A DNA stretch of 64,000 bases. It comes from Mesorhabditis belari (taxonomy: Eukaryota > Nematoda > Chromadorea > Rhabditida > Rhabditidae). Position numbers and translations under genes: made by a program. Each line of letters opens with the position of its first letter. The stretch's first letter is position 1. The stretch lies in assembly GCA_958450365.1 (NCBI GenBank), contig CAUEEP010000932.1, positions 631,501 to 695,500 on the forward strand, given 5' to 3'. This document shows positions 41,302 to 52,496 of this stretch, one piece after another. Below the pieces are notes generated by a model. That model ran no database searches and was not told the DNA's origin. It was given only the letters and a program-made list of their open reading frames with translations.

Positions 41302-44300
41302 AATTGATTGGAGTTACTCATTTTATGAAGTCTATCAAACTGAAATTCGAATTTAACTGGTCCAAACGCCCAAACAAAAGCCCAACATCATCAGGTCTTT
41401 TTTGCAATGTTTTGTCAGTCAAATGAGCAGCTAAACTGAGAAAATAACGTTTTTTTGCTTGATTTTCTTAGGATTGTGTGCTTCAATCAAATTAAACATC
41501 AAAATTCTAGAAAATTCAGGAAAGTTTCCCTCAAAAATAGCCAAAAACAGCCAAAAATAGCCAAAAATAGTCAAAAATAGTCAAAAAAAGCGTTCCATTC
41601 AGAGAAAAAAGAGCTAAGCAAAAGAAAATAAGTTTAAAAGACTTTAAAACACAACTCAGCCACTCAAAAATCGCTGAGCTATAGAAAGTGAAAATTCTCT
41701 TTTCGAATTTTTCAGAGAAGAATTTTGTCATTTGAGCGAGATGCCGTGAAATGATAGGCAAAACTGCGCAAAATTGAGAGCCTTTTTTTTTCTTTTTTTT
41801 TTGAGAGATTTTGGCATCAAATTGGGAAATAGAGGTGTATTTTTCAACAACAAAATTCTCTAAAGTTCTTGATTGCGAGTTTTTGCTGTTGTTTTTTCTC
41901 TCTTTTTAAGCTGTAAAGGAGAAAAATTGAGAAGGTTTTACGGAAAGTTGAGCAAAGTTGAGGTTTCAGTTTATTTTGAGGGAAATTTTTGAAAATTCAA
42001 GCGATTGAACAACAAAAACTTTTGAAAAAGACAAAAAAATTATAGAAGTTTCAAGTTTAGTCGAATTGGGGCATAGTTTAGTTTCTTAGTTTCGAAAAAT
42101 TTAGTTTCTGGGAGGATTTCATTCTTTGATTATCAATTTTGCTTTTCAAAATTGATTAGAAAAGTTCATGTTTCAAATTAGTTAATGAGCTGGTGAGATT
42201 TCGCCGCTCAGCAACCTTTGGACTCAACAATTCCGGGACTCGTTATTTAAACCACTTGCATCTACATTTTTAACTATTTGGTTCCCTATCTTTCTAAATT
42301 TGGTTTCCTATCTTTCTAAATTTGGTTCCCTATCTTTCTGAATTTGGTTCCTGTGGCGAATTGCCACTGCTCTGCAGTTAGTCAAAAATTCAATACACAG
42401 GTTAAAATTCAAAGTTGATGGATAAACTACCGTAATCAGTCACTAGACGATATTCAGCTGTCCGTTTGTTGTAGCTTGTATACTTAAAAAACCCGTTATT
42501 TAAGCTTTGCTTTTGAGTGAGTTTTTGTTCTCCTTTTTTTTGCTATCTTTCATCCTTTTTTTTCACTTGCAAGCGTTGAATTAATTTGGGTCCCTATTTT
42601 AAGCACAAAATCTATAAATTTACATGAATTGGGAAGAATTGGGAATTCAAAAATAAGTAAATATTATTTATTAACCCATTCGAAACTTCTGCAGCGAATA
42701 ATCGCTGCAGCAAAAACTCAGGAACGGACCGCTGCTCAATTGAGCTGCAGCTCAATTCGCTGCAGCGCTAATTGAGCTATTTTCATTCAATTAATTGGTT
42801 TTTTGCTGTTTTTCAGCATTACATGTATATTCCAATTGTAACAGATCTACAAATTACGAAAAAGACGAAAAAAATTATAGAAGTTTCAAGTTTAGGCGAA
42901 TTAGGGCATGGTTTAGTTTCTTAGTTTCGGAAAATTTAGTTTCTGGACGATTTCATTCTTTGATTATCAAATCATCAAAGATATCCGGGTTTTAGTAAGA
43001 TAGAAATAAGAAATTGTTTTTAAATATAGATTTAGTCATTCATTCGCAAAGCGCAAATATTTTCTAAGCTATCGGATTCATTTTTGAGAGCTTTTAAAGC
43101 AAAAACTTTTTTTGAGAGCTTTGAAAAAATTTACGTTTCAAATTTACGCAGATTAAGGTATGGTTTTCGAGATCAATGAGGCTTGTTTCGAAGGTGGTTT
43201 TATTTGATAAGCTTTGTCTTATCTGGACTTTGTCTTATCTGGATTTTGTCTGATCTTTGTCTTATCTTTGTCTTATCTTATCTTTGTCTGATCTTTGTCT
43301 TATCTGGACTTTTCTCATCTCATCTTTAGAATAAAGTATCTATATATATTGAGCAATTCAATGTGTGCATTTGAAGGCCAATAAGCTGGTGTACAAGAAG
43401 CATAATCTCCATATAAACTTTTGGGGCGGGAAAGATGCACAAAGACCCAAACAACCTTCTAATTGATACGAAATGAGGTAAAACATTTGAATAAAACATA
43501 TCTAAATTCAAATATTCATTTAGAATTTAATAGAATTTAATGGAATTTAATGGAATTTAATAGAATTTAATACAATTCAAATATTCACTTATTTTAGCAG
43601 ATAGAAGAAGAAGAAAGAAAGAAAGATTATGTAGTAAGAAGTTCAAAAATGTTCACCAGAGAAATTATAAGTGAATTGACGCCTTATTTGATAAAGAAAA
43701 AACAGAAAATGAACGCTTGAATCTAGAATAAAAAAGGCAAAATAAAATAGAATAAAATAGAAAAGAAATAAAATAAAATAGAAAAGAAATAGAATAAAAT
43801 AGAATAAAATAGAGTAAAAATAGAACAAAATAGAATAAGATCTTCTTTATAAACCTTTTTTTCTTTTCGATGACTCAACAATGCCACGTTTAGAATGAGG
43901 AAAGCTCAAAAAAGGGAAAGTTTCAATGAAAGTGAACTTGGAGGGATGATGCAATGGATAATGGTTGAAGTTTTAATGTTCAAAAAAAAATTCAAATCTT
44001 TTGTGATCCGATCAAAAACTATACAGTAACCAAATAGGAACTATAAAGGAACTATATAGGAACTATATAGGAACCAAATAGGAACCAAATAGGAACTATA
44101 AAGGAACCAAATAGGAACTAAGGAGCTGATCGAAATTTCCTAAAATCTGAAAAACTAAAATCTCTCAAAATAATTGGTTTTTAAAACCATACCCGAATTC
44201 AATTAAATTTGAAACTTCAACTTTTTTTTTCAAAGTTTCAAAAATTTTTTTTTGATGGACAATTTTAAGAATGTATTTTGCTTCTTTTAAAATAAACCGA

Positions 44301-45530
44301 TTGAAATTTTGAATCCACAGTATTTGGGACTATTTGGAGAGTTTAAAACGTGCGAAAACTCATGTGTAAGAACATAGAGAAAATTTGTGTCAAAGTTGAC
44401 CTTCAAAATTCCGTGACGACTCTCGGGATTTGGGAACTTTTCTATTTTACTCTATAACTCGACTCCCAGTGATCAGATCGACTTGAGGTCGGTTTTAAAA
44501 TGATCCTCGTGAAATTTGGTTATAGAAAAGTAGGATTTGTTTTGTATACTCTCGTGTAAGAACATAGAGAAAATTTGCGTCAAAGTTGAACTACCTATCT
44601 GGAAAGGTTGATCAACTCGGATGGTCTATAACTCAAGGTATACAAGTTGAATCAACTTATGGTTGGTTTCAATAGAATCTTCATGAAATTTGGTTATAGA
44701 AGAGTAGGATTTGTTTTGTATACTCTCGTGTAAGAACATAGAGAAAATTTGCGTCAAAGTTGAACTACCTACCTGGAAAAGTTCATCAATTAAGAATCAA
44801 TGAATTCAATTAAGTCAAAAAAAGTTGTTCCTGACATCCTGGCATCCTGGCGAACAGTTTCGGTGATTGTACTCAATTGTACTTTGTATTTGAGTCAAAA
44901 ATCTCTTCACCAACACACACAAAATGCTCGCAAAAATGCGGGTGAAATGGTGCAATGAGGACAAAATTTCCCAATTTCCCTCCACAAATCACTTCATCAA
45001 TTTGCCTAAATTTCTTCTCCCCATTTTTCAGACGATATTTTTGTCGCAAAGCTGGTTTTAAATGAAAAAACGGGTTTGATTTTCGTGATTTGATTTGATT
45101 TTCAAATGATTTCAATGATTTCAAATGATTTCTCATTTCTCAAAAATTTTCATAGCTTAAAGGGAATTGAAAAATGAGGAAATTTTGAAATTTTGAAACA
45201 AATCGATCGATTGCTATTAGAAACTATTAGAAGTGCTATTAGAATTGAGATGAGTAGAATTTATCCAATCAAGAGATTCAAAAACCTCTTGATTGGATAA
45301 ATGTTAGTTAAACACAGTTTGAGTGAGTTTCTTTTTCCTTTTTTTCTAATTTAAAACCTTTAGGAATCAATTTTGCTTTTCAAAATGCTTTCTAATCAAT
45401 TTTGCTTTTCAAAATTGATTAGAAAAGTTGATGTTTCATGTTTCAAAGCTGAATAAGCTTTAAGTGAATAAGCTGGTGAGAATTGGGGAATGCAATAATA
45501 ATGCAATAACGAGTAAATATGATTTATTAA
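41302..45530. other. AT-rich gene-poor region with short arrays
   Basis: It contains a TTGTCTTATCTGGA array (43,205-43,320), a TAATAGAATTT array (43,520-43,575), an AATAAAATAGA array (43,738-43,840), an AGGAACTATATA array (44,035-44,125) and three roughly 182-bp tandem copies around GTGTAAGAACATAGAGAAAA (44,361-44,790). I see no gene. Confidence 0.6.
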
Positions 45531-45533
45531 ATA

Positions 45534-46030
45534 CCGTATTCTCTCTAATAGTAGTGCGCTTTACTATTTTTTGAACCCCCTCCTGGACCGCAATACTATT
45601 AGAGAGTGCAATACTATTAAGGAGTTTTATCATTTACCAAAGTAAGACAGATATAAGATTTGTTCCAAAAATTCTTGCAATTCTTTCACGTACTCCTTTG
45701 GCTCCTTTTGAGATACAGTTGTGGGCCGGCGAGTTGACAATTTGTGTCTTGACAAACAACAAAAAGATGTTTTTGCCCTTTGCACAACAATTTTAGATTT
45801 TTTGCTTCATATGAAGAATAGTTAATAAATGAATAAAAAAAGCCTCACTTTTGCTTGCTTGAATAGCTTTAGAATGTCACATAAACATAAAGTCAAAAAG
45901 GTTTAGATGAAAAAGAAGCACCAGAAATTCAAATTTTCGTGGGTGCACTACTATTTTTTGAACCCCCTCTCAGACCGCAATACTATTAGAGAGTGCACTA
46001 CTATTAAAGAGTGCACCTCTATTAGAAAGG
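45534..46030. repeat. Family C MITE-like ends in a rearranged cluster
   Basis: TACCGTATTCTCTCTAATAG is at 45,534, and GTGCACTACTATT and CAATACTATTAGAGAGTGCA motifs recur at 45,590-45,620 and 45,940-46,030. A sequence TTTTTTGAACCCCCTC with CAATACTATTAGAGAG is repeated at both places about 390 bp apart. The right part joins the mariner remnant. Confidence 0.7.
45630..45735 (-). CDS. Candidate exon, low support
   Basis: The minus strand is open with RPTTVSQKEPKEYVKELQEF and LEQILYLSYFGK before TGA at 45632-45630. The helical charged sequence and raised GC (CGCCGGCCCAC just upstream) look exon-like, but no clear acceptor or neighbouring exon is seen and it lies between two MITE-like pieces. Confidence 0.2.
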
Positions 46031-46819
46031 ATTGGCATGGATTGGCCTGAATAAGGTCCCTCAGCTTGGCTTCGTTCACGAATTCTGGCCTCGAACCGTG
46101 CTCGTAAACTTCCAAAGTCTCGTCTCCCTCTCGGAATCGTTGAAACCAAGTCTGACACTGCCTGAGAGACAAACTGCCATCTCCGAAAGCAGCATAGAGA
46201 AAACGATGCGATTCGGCAGCAGACTTTCCAATTTTGAAGTTAAACAGTAATGCTTCTCGTAGTAATGCTGCTCGTAGTAATGCTGCTCGTAGTAATGCTG
46301 CTCATAGTAATGCTGCTCGTAGTAATGCTTCTCGTAGTAATGCTGCTCGTAGTAATGCTGCTCGAGTAATGCTGCTCGTAGTAATGCTGCTCGAGTAATG
46401 CTGCTCGTAGTAAGTGCCGTAGTAATGCTGCTCGTAGTAATGCTGCTCGTAGTAATGCTTCTCGTAGTAATGCTGCTCGTAGTAATGCTGCTCGTAGTAA
46501 TGCTGCTCGTAGTAATGCTGCTCGTAGTAATGCTGCTCGTAGTAATGCTGCTCGTAGTAATGCTGCTCGTAGTAATGCTTCTCGTAGTAATGCTTCTCGT
46601 AGTAATGCTGCTCGTAGCACAAACTTTTGCTCGACCATGATCTAAATAAAAAATATAAGCATTTTTAAATAAAATAAACAACAGCCAAAAAATTGAAATG
46701 TCGAAATAAATAGCAAACAAATATGCGAACAAAACATCAAAAAATAATGCCGTTAGCATCGCTCGTTTCTGATAAATGAGGGCTGATACCAATCGGCAGT
46801 TTCTTTTGCACCACCCTAA
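46030..46819 (-). mobile_element. 5' half of a second mariner, with an expanded repeat in its transposase
   Basis: The right end has the terminal repeat TTAGGGTGGTGCAAAAGAAA (minus strand) beside a TA. The transposase begins MVEQKFVLR at 46638, then enters an array of RAALL/REALL pentapeptides (46617-46247), then continues ALLFNFKIGKSAAESHRF and QCQTWFQRFREGDETLE, and KLRDLIQANPCQS of the helix-turn-helix region. It stops at about 46,030 where family C sequence takes over, so the catalytic domain and left terminal repeat are gone. Two short units in the array break the frame. This is not the element at 2496; tips and residues differ. Confidence 0.88.
46247..46617. repeat. 15-bp minisatellite inside a mariner transposase frame
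   Basis: Unit GTAGTAATGCTGCTC, about 24 copies, with TTCTC and CATAG variants and two shortened units near 46,365 and 46,392. Confidence 0.95.
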
Positions 46820-48720
46820 TATATTTAAACTATTTGCATCTGCTTGCACTTGCATTTTAACTATTTTAAGCACAAAATCTATAGATTTACATGAATTCTT
46901 GATTTTTCAAAGAATCAAGTAGAAAAGTTTATGTTTCAAATTAGTGAATAACCTGGTGAGACTCGATCATTCAATGAAGGTTGAGAACTTAGTTGACGGT
47001 CGTCAAAAAAATATTTAAACCACTTGCATCATGCATTTTTTATTATTTAAACAACAAAATCTATCAATTTACATGTTTCATTGGTTAAATTCCGTTAAAT
47101 CAAAGGCAGTCGGTTTTCAGAAAGCTTTTTTGAAACGTAATCTGTTTCGTTTTGAAATTTTCGTTAAACCACTTGAAATTTATGTTTCTATGTAAAACTT
47201 GCTTTTAGTTTAACTTGAAACACGGCTTTCTAGCACTAAAAATTCAGCTCTTTAATCATTTTAAGACATTCATCTTTGAAACAATTCTATCTGATCTTCG
47301 AGAAAACATTTTGGCATTTAAAAACTAGAAAAACCCATAAACTTTAAGAAAAAGCTACCGAAAACTGTTGATAACCTCAAAAAAAACAACTAACGTTCTA
47401 AAATTAGCTCCAACAACTAACGTTCTAAAGTTAGCTCAAACTTTCGATCGGAATGCTATTTTTGTTGATCAAATTTCAGTTTTGAGCCTATTTTGTTCAC
47501 CCAAGTGATTAATTGATGAGAAAAAAAGAAAGCCAGTGCTTTTTACACCACAAATATTTTGGATGTTTCAAGTTTTGAGTCATTCAAGAAAATTCTCTAT
47601 GATCTATGAAATCTCCTCATGATTTTCCCTTTTCCCAATTCTTTCTTCTTTTCCCCTTCTTTTCTTCTTCCTCTTCTTCTTCCTCTTCTTCTTCTTCTTC
47701 CTCTTCTTCTTCTTCCTCTTCTTCTTCTTCTTCTTCCTCTTCTCCCTCTTCTTCTTCCTCTTCTTCTTCTTCCTCTTCTTCTTCTCCTTCTCCTCCTTCT
47801 TCTTCTCCTCCTTCTTTTTCTTCTTTTTGTCCACCCTCGCATGTCAGCTGTTCACATTGGATTTCACGACGAGTGACACTAATTATTAAAACGTGAACAC
47901 ACACACACACACAACAAGCTTCTTAAACTCAAAGCTCAAAATTTTTAGATTTCAGAGTTTTCTATAGCTTTAAATCTATTATATGTAAGCTTTCTTCCGT
48001 TAAATCAAAGGCAGTCGGTTTTCAGAAAGCTTTTTTGAAACGTAATCTCTTTCGTTTCGTAATCCTATTTCTTAATTTATCTTTTGCGAACCTTTATCCT
48101 TTATCATTCTTTAGTAGGGTTTTATCATTTTATCATTTTATAAACGATCAAAATGTTGATTTTTTTTTAAAAAACCTCTTTTTTTCAGAACTTTCTGCAA
48201 CTTTTAGACTCTTATTTCTTAAAAAAAAAAATCAAAATAATCTCTCTAAATAATAATGTTTCAATTTATCGTTTATCAAGGGCCAATTGTTTGCAATAAT
48301 TTCAAAAAAAAGAAAATCAGATAATTTTTGCTTTGTTTTCGAAATTTTTCTATCAAGAGAAAAAATTTAGCTTTTTTTCAAAAAAAAATGATGGGAATTG
48401 CTGAGAAATCTGGGAAAAAGCGGAAAATTGTCGCTTTTCTCTTTTTGTTGTCTGATTTGAGGCACTTGATCGTGGGATTTTCGCAAGAATTTTCGCTTTT
48501 GACCAATCAAAACTCCAACCTATCGCTTTGAAGTCAAATATTTTGTAACTGAAACGTCTTTTTTTTGCTGAATTTTCCAAGTGATGTTCAACGGAGCCAA
48601 TCAAAAACACCAATTACCGGCGAGGCTTGAGGCGGTTCGTTTGAAAAATTCAAAATGATTCTTCTAGAATCGATGCTGATTCTAAAATCGATGCTGATTC
48701 CGAAATTGTTATCAGTTTTT
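46820..48720. other. AT-rich region with one large CTT/CCT tract
   Basis: No gene is seen. TTCCGTTAAATCAAAGGCAG is present at 47,089 and again at 47,997 and marks a duplicated block of about 60 bp. The pyrimidine tract at 47,640-47,835 is listed separately. Confidence 0.6.
47640..47835. repeat. TTC/TCC triplet pyrimidine tract
   Basis: About 190 bp of nearly pure pyrimidine built of TTC, TCC and CTC triplets. It is open in several frames on both strands because it lacks stop triplets. Such tracts can form triplex DNA. Confidence 0.95.
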
Positions 48721-48818
48721 GTTATATCGAAACACTAAGCTTCTAGCTTTCTTCTAACTTTCTTCTAACTTTCTTCTAGCTTTCTGAATCTAAATCCAAT
48801 CATTCTTTACCCAAAAAA

Positions 48819-48884
48819 ATGCCGCTAATTCGTTTCTCAAAAAAACACCTTCGCGCGAACATGGCACAGAAGAAAAAGAAAGAG
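48819..48884 (+). CDS. Candidate first exon, copy 1
   Basis: ATG opens 22 codons reading MPLIRFSKKHLRANMAQ and KKKKE, followed by the donor GTGAGC. The second copy at 51246 keeps the same length, frame and donor with several codon changes. A basic amphipathic start suits an organelle-targeting or nucleolar protein. No downstream exon is recognised, so gene status is uncertain. Confidence 0.3.
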
Positions 48885-48924
48885 GTGAGCAACCTTTTGG
48901 AGTGTTTTTTCAACTCTAATTAAT

Positions 48925-49022
48925 CTCGCATCGCCGGGGCGGTCGGCCACAGGTCCAACGCATCCTGGTTCAAGCCCCTCCTCAGCCGATTTCGATTCTT
49001 TTTAATCTGACACGTTAAACCT
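48925..49022 (+). mobile_element. tRNA-like SINE core, copy 1
   Basis: CGCCGGGGCGGTCGG resembles an A box and CCTGGTTCAAGCCCC contains a B box (GGTTCAANCCC), about 32 bp apart. A T-rich run (TTCTTTTTAATC) follows as for polymerase III termination. It does not fold into a full cloverleaf. Near-identical copies lie at 51352 and 52146. Confidence 0.55.
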
Positions 49023-51245
49023 AGCATCTGGCTCAAAAAACTGAACGGAATCAGCGTAATTCGGAATGTTTTTTCAACTCTAATTAATCTCCAATTCATC
49101 AATTAGCCTTTAAGATTGAAATAATTCTCAAAATAATCTATTTAAATGAAATTTAAAACCCTAAAAACCCTAAAAGACCCTGAAAAAAAAGATTTTACGA
49201 CTTTTGGAAATTCCTTTAACTCCAATAGCAAAAATCATCAAACAAAGCCCATTCCGAATCACATTTCTTCTTTGTGATTTAAATCTAAACATTTTTACGA
49301 GCTAATTTTGGAATTTGAGCTGCGAACCCATTGCTTGAAACTCGTCAACTTTAATATTAATTTTTTTGAAACACACGATTTTCAAATCACGGATCCCGAT
49401 TTTCCCTTCAAACTTGCTCAGAATTAAACTTGAAATTTAAATTTTAAATAGAATACACATTTTAAAATCACATTTAAACGTGTTCTTTGCCCAAACTCAC
49501 CATTTCTGAAGCGCTTATCCGTCGTTTTTCTTGACTAATTTGAAAATTTTGGAGTCTGAGTGAAAATCATTTGAAAATTCAGTTTTTACCATTAATTGCT
49601 ACACAATTTTTTCATCAAATAAAGGGCCACATTCACGGCCACATTTCTTCTTTGTGATTTAAATCTAAATGTTTTTACAAGCTAATTTTCAAATTAATCT
49701 ATTTAAATGAAATTTAAAACCCTAAAAACCCTAAAAGACCGTAAATTTATCGTAATAAGCTCGACTTTTAGCAATAAGCTTCAAACAAGCTTTAAAAATT
49801 TATAAGCTAAACATTTATAAAAACTATTAAAATAAGTTTTAATAGTCAAAGTCAATTATCCAATAGCAAAAGTAATAGCAAAAACAAATGATTTTGTCAA
49901 TTCCGCCCACCGCATTAAACCAGATTCTTGTTCGCTTATTCACTCCACTTTGAAACAATCATTTTTCAGCTACCTAAAATTTCCAATTATATGCTTTTAC
50001 ATCACTGATCCGATCAATAAACTCGTACTATAGGTTAGATGGATTATTTGTTACAAAATGCAGAGTGAAATTGGGTAACGGCAATCTTACAATCTTACAA
50101 TCTTACAAATTTATTCTCAAACTTTAGTTTCTTCTAGTTTATCTAGTTTCTTCAAAACTCTAAAACTTGAGTGATCAAAACCGAAAGAAATATCCAAAAA
50201 TAGAGCAGTTTTCTTGAAAAACTCATAACGGGTTCGAATTCGAAGCTAATAACAGATTCAAACAGATTCAAACAGATTCAAACATCCTCGAAAACCCTTA
50301 ATTGCAGATTTTCAGCCAATTTTCAGTCAATTTTCAGCCAATTTGGCCTCAAAAAAATGCTAAATCAACCGATGGCTTACCGATGGGCCGTATTTATCGG
50401 ATCGTATTTATCGTAATGAGTATCGTAATGTGCTTGACTTTTAGATAAAGATCTTCAATCAAATTTTAAACATTTATAAATTAAACTATCGTTTGGGATA
50501 AGATGTGTTTCCAGCTACCTAAAATTTCCAGTTATAAGCTTTTACATCACTGATCCGATCAATAAACTCGTACTACAGATGTGTCTCAGGCAGAATATTT
50601 ATTAAAGCACAGAAGGGTTTACATACAGAAATGTTAAGGGGGAAATGTTTAGAAATGTCTATGGCTAGCTTATGGCTGGGGAAATCGTGGAAAGATTTTG
50701 GAGGAAAAGGATGATTCAGAGGGAAAATTGATCGATAGATTTCAAAGAGAAATAAACTTTATCGGAAGAAGTTCCGAACAACTATTAAAATAAGTTTTAA
50801 TAGTCAAAGTCAATTATCTAATAGCAAAAACAATAGTAAAAGCAAATGATTTTGTCAGTGCCGCCCAGCCCATTAAACCAGATTCTTGTTCGCTTATTCA
50901 CTCCACTTTGAAACATTCATTTTTCAGCTACCTAAAATTTCTAATTTGAAGCTTACTAATAATGAAATCTAGCTTTAAAATATTGTTTTCTTTTGTTTTT
51001 TAAGATTCAGCTTTAAGATTTCCCTTCTGATAAAGAACTGATAAAGAAAAACGCTTTCAAAGTCAACCCTTTTTGACACATTTCCTTCGCTCCCCGCTTC
51101 TGTTTGGCGTTCTCTGCAAAAAAGCGTCCCAAAGGTGAAATCACGCTTTCAATCATCAGTGAATTTCATTGCTATATCGAAACACTAAGCTTCTAGCTTT
51201 TTTCTAGCTTTCTGAATCTAAATCCAATCATTCTCTACCCAAAAA

Positions 51246-51311
51246 ATGCCGATAATTCGTTTCTCAAGGAATCACCTTCGCGCGAATATGACACCGAAGA
51301 AAAAGAAAGAG
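51246..51311 (+). CDS. Candidate first exon, copy 2
   Basis: Twenty-two codons, MPIIRFSRNHLRANMTP plus KKKKE, then donor GTGAGC. Compared with copy 1 there are about six codon differences but no indel within the frame, while the flank just before the ATG differs in A-run length. Confidence 0.3.
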
Positions 51312-51351
51312 GTGAGCAACCTTTTGGAGTGTTTTTTCAACTCTAATTAAT

Positions 51352-51448
51352 CTCGCATCGCCGGGGCGGTCGGCCACAGGTCCAACGCATCCTGGTTCAA
51401 GCCCCTTCTCAGCCGATTTCGATTCTTTTTAATCTGACACGTTAAACC
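51352..51448 (+). mobile_element. tRNA-like SINE core, copy 2
   Basis: Nearly identical to copy 1, with the same A-box-like and B-box-like motifs and the same T-rich 3' part. Confidence 0.55.
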
Positions 51449-52145
51449 TAGCATCTGGCTCAAAAAATGAACGGAATCAGCGTAATTCGGAATGTTTTTT
51501 CAACTCTAATTAATCTCCAATTCATCAATTAGCCTTTAAGATTGAAATAATTCTCAAAATAATCTATTTAAATGAAATTTAAAACCCTAAAAACCCTAAA
51601 AGACCCTGAAAAAAAAGATTTCACGACTTTTGGAAATTCCTTTAACTCCAATAGCAAAAATGATCAAACAAAGCCCATTCCGAATCACATTTCTTCTTTG
51701 TGATTTAAATCTAAACATTTTTACGAGCTAATTTTGGAATTTGAGCTGCGAACCAATTGCTTGAAACTCGTCAACTTTAATATTAATTTTTTTGAAACAC
51801 ACGATTTTCAAATCACGGATCTTCCCGATTTTCCCTTCAAACTTGCTCAGAATTAAAGTTGAAATTTAAATTTTAAATAGAATACAAATTTTCATTTTGA
51901 CCTCTGAACCCATTGCCTTGAAACACGTCAACTTCGTAATACATTTTTTAACGTCGAGGATTGAGGCGGTTAGTTTGAAATATTCAAATTATTCTTATTC
52001 TGATTCAAAATGAATCGATGCTGATTCCGAAACTGTTTTCCGTTTTTGCCCTCGAAACCCGTAACGACAGATATCTCAGTTACAAGTTTTAGGCCTTAAG
52101 TAAGGATTTGAGTTCATTTTTCGCAACGCAACCAACTAGCAAAGT

Positions 52146-52243
52146 AGCGCATCGCCGGGGCGGTCGGCTACAGGTCCAACGCATCCTGGTTCAAGCCCCT
52201 CCTCGGCCGATTTCGATTCTTTTTAATCTGACACGTTAAACCT
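52146..52243 (+). mobile_element. tRNA-like SINE core, copy 3
   Basis: Same core with small changes (GGTCGGCTACAGG, CCTCGGCCGA). Here the upstream first-exon-like segment is absent. Confidence 0.55.
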
Positions 52244-52296
52244 GGCAGCTGGCTCAAAAAATGAACGGAATCAGCGTAATTCGGAATGTTTTTTCA

Positions 52297-52496
52297 ACTT
52301 TTTTTTTTAATCTCTATTCTAAGATTAACCCAAACCACGATTCCTCTATTAAATGTATATTTGACCCCCTTCGCAACTCGCTGATTTTCGAAAATCACAA
52401 AATTGCTAATTCCTTTGCTCAATATTTCTCCAGCGTTTTTGTAGTTGACGATGGTAGTTGCACCCCTGTTCTTCCCGCCCCAGCAATCTTAGAATA
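52297..52496 (+). pseudogene. Short LINE fragment inserted with target-site duplication
   Basis: This insert is absent from the other two copies of the block. It encodes INPNHDSSIKCIFDPLRNSL, then IANSFAQYFSSVFVVDDGSC, the linker between endonuclease and reverse transcriptase in LINE proteins (I-A-N-x-F-x-x-Y-F-S-S-V-F). About 20 bp, AATTCGGAATGTTTTTTCAA, occur on both sides of the insert but once in the other copies, so it is a target-site duplication. A T run at the left side suggests the poly-A end is there, opposite to the coding direction. Confidence 0.85.

Noticed and set aside
46076..46873. A 265-codon minus-strand frame (SITTSSITTR repeats)
   Set aside because: It is an out-of-phase translation of the 15-bp array; the true phase is the one joining the mariner helix-turn-helix.
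47597..47910. Arginine-, lysine-, glutamate- and serine-rich frames
   Set aside because: They are artefacts of a TTC/TCC pyrimidine tract.
48819..48884. Ribosomal protein first exon
   Set aside because: The lysine run is suggestive, but no ribosomal protein N-terminus that I know matches MPLIRFSKKHLRANM, so no name is given.
48925..49000. A functional tRNA gene
   Set aside because: No acceptor stem or anticodon arm can be folded from the sequence around the two box-like motifs.
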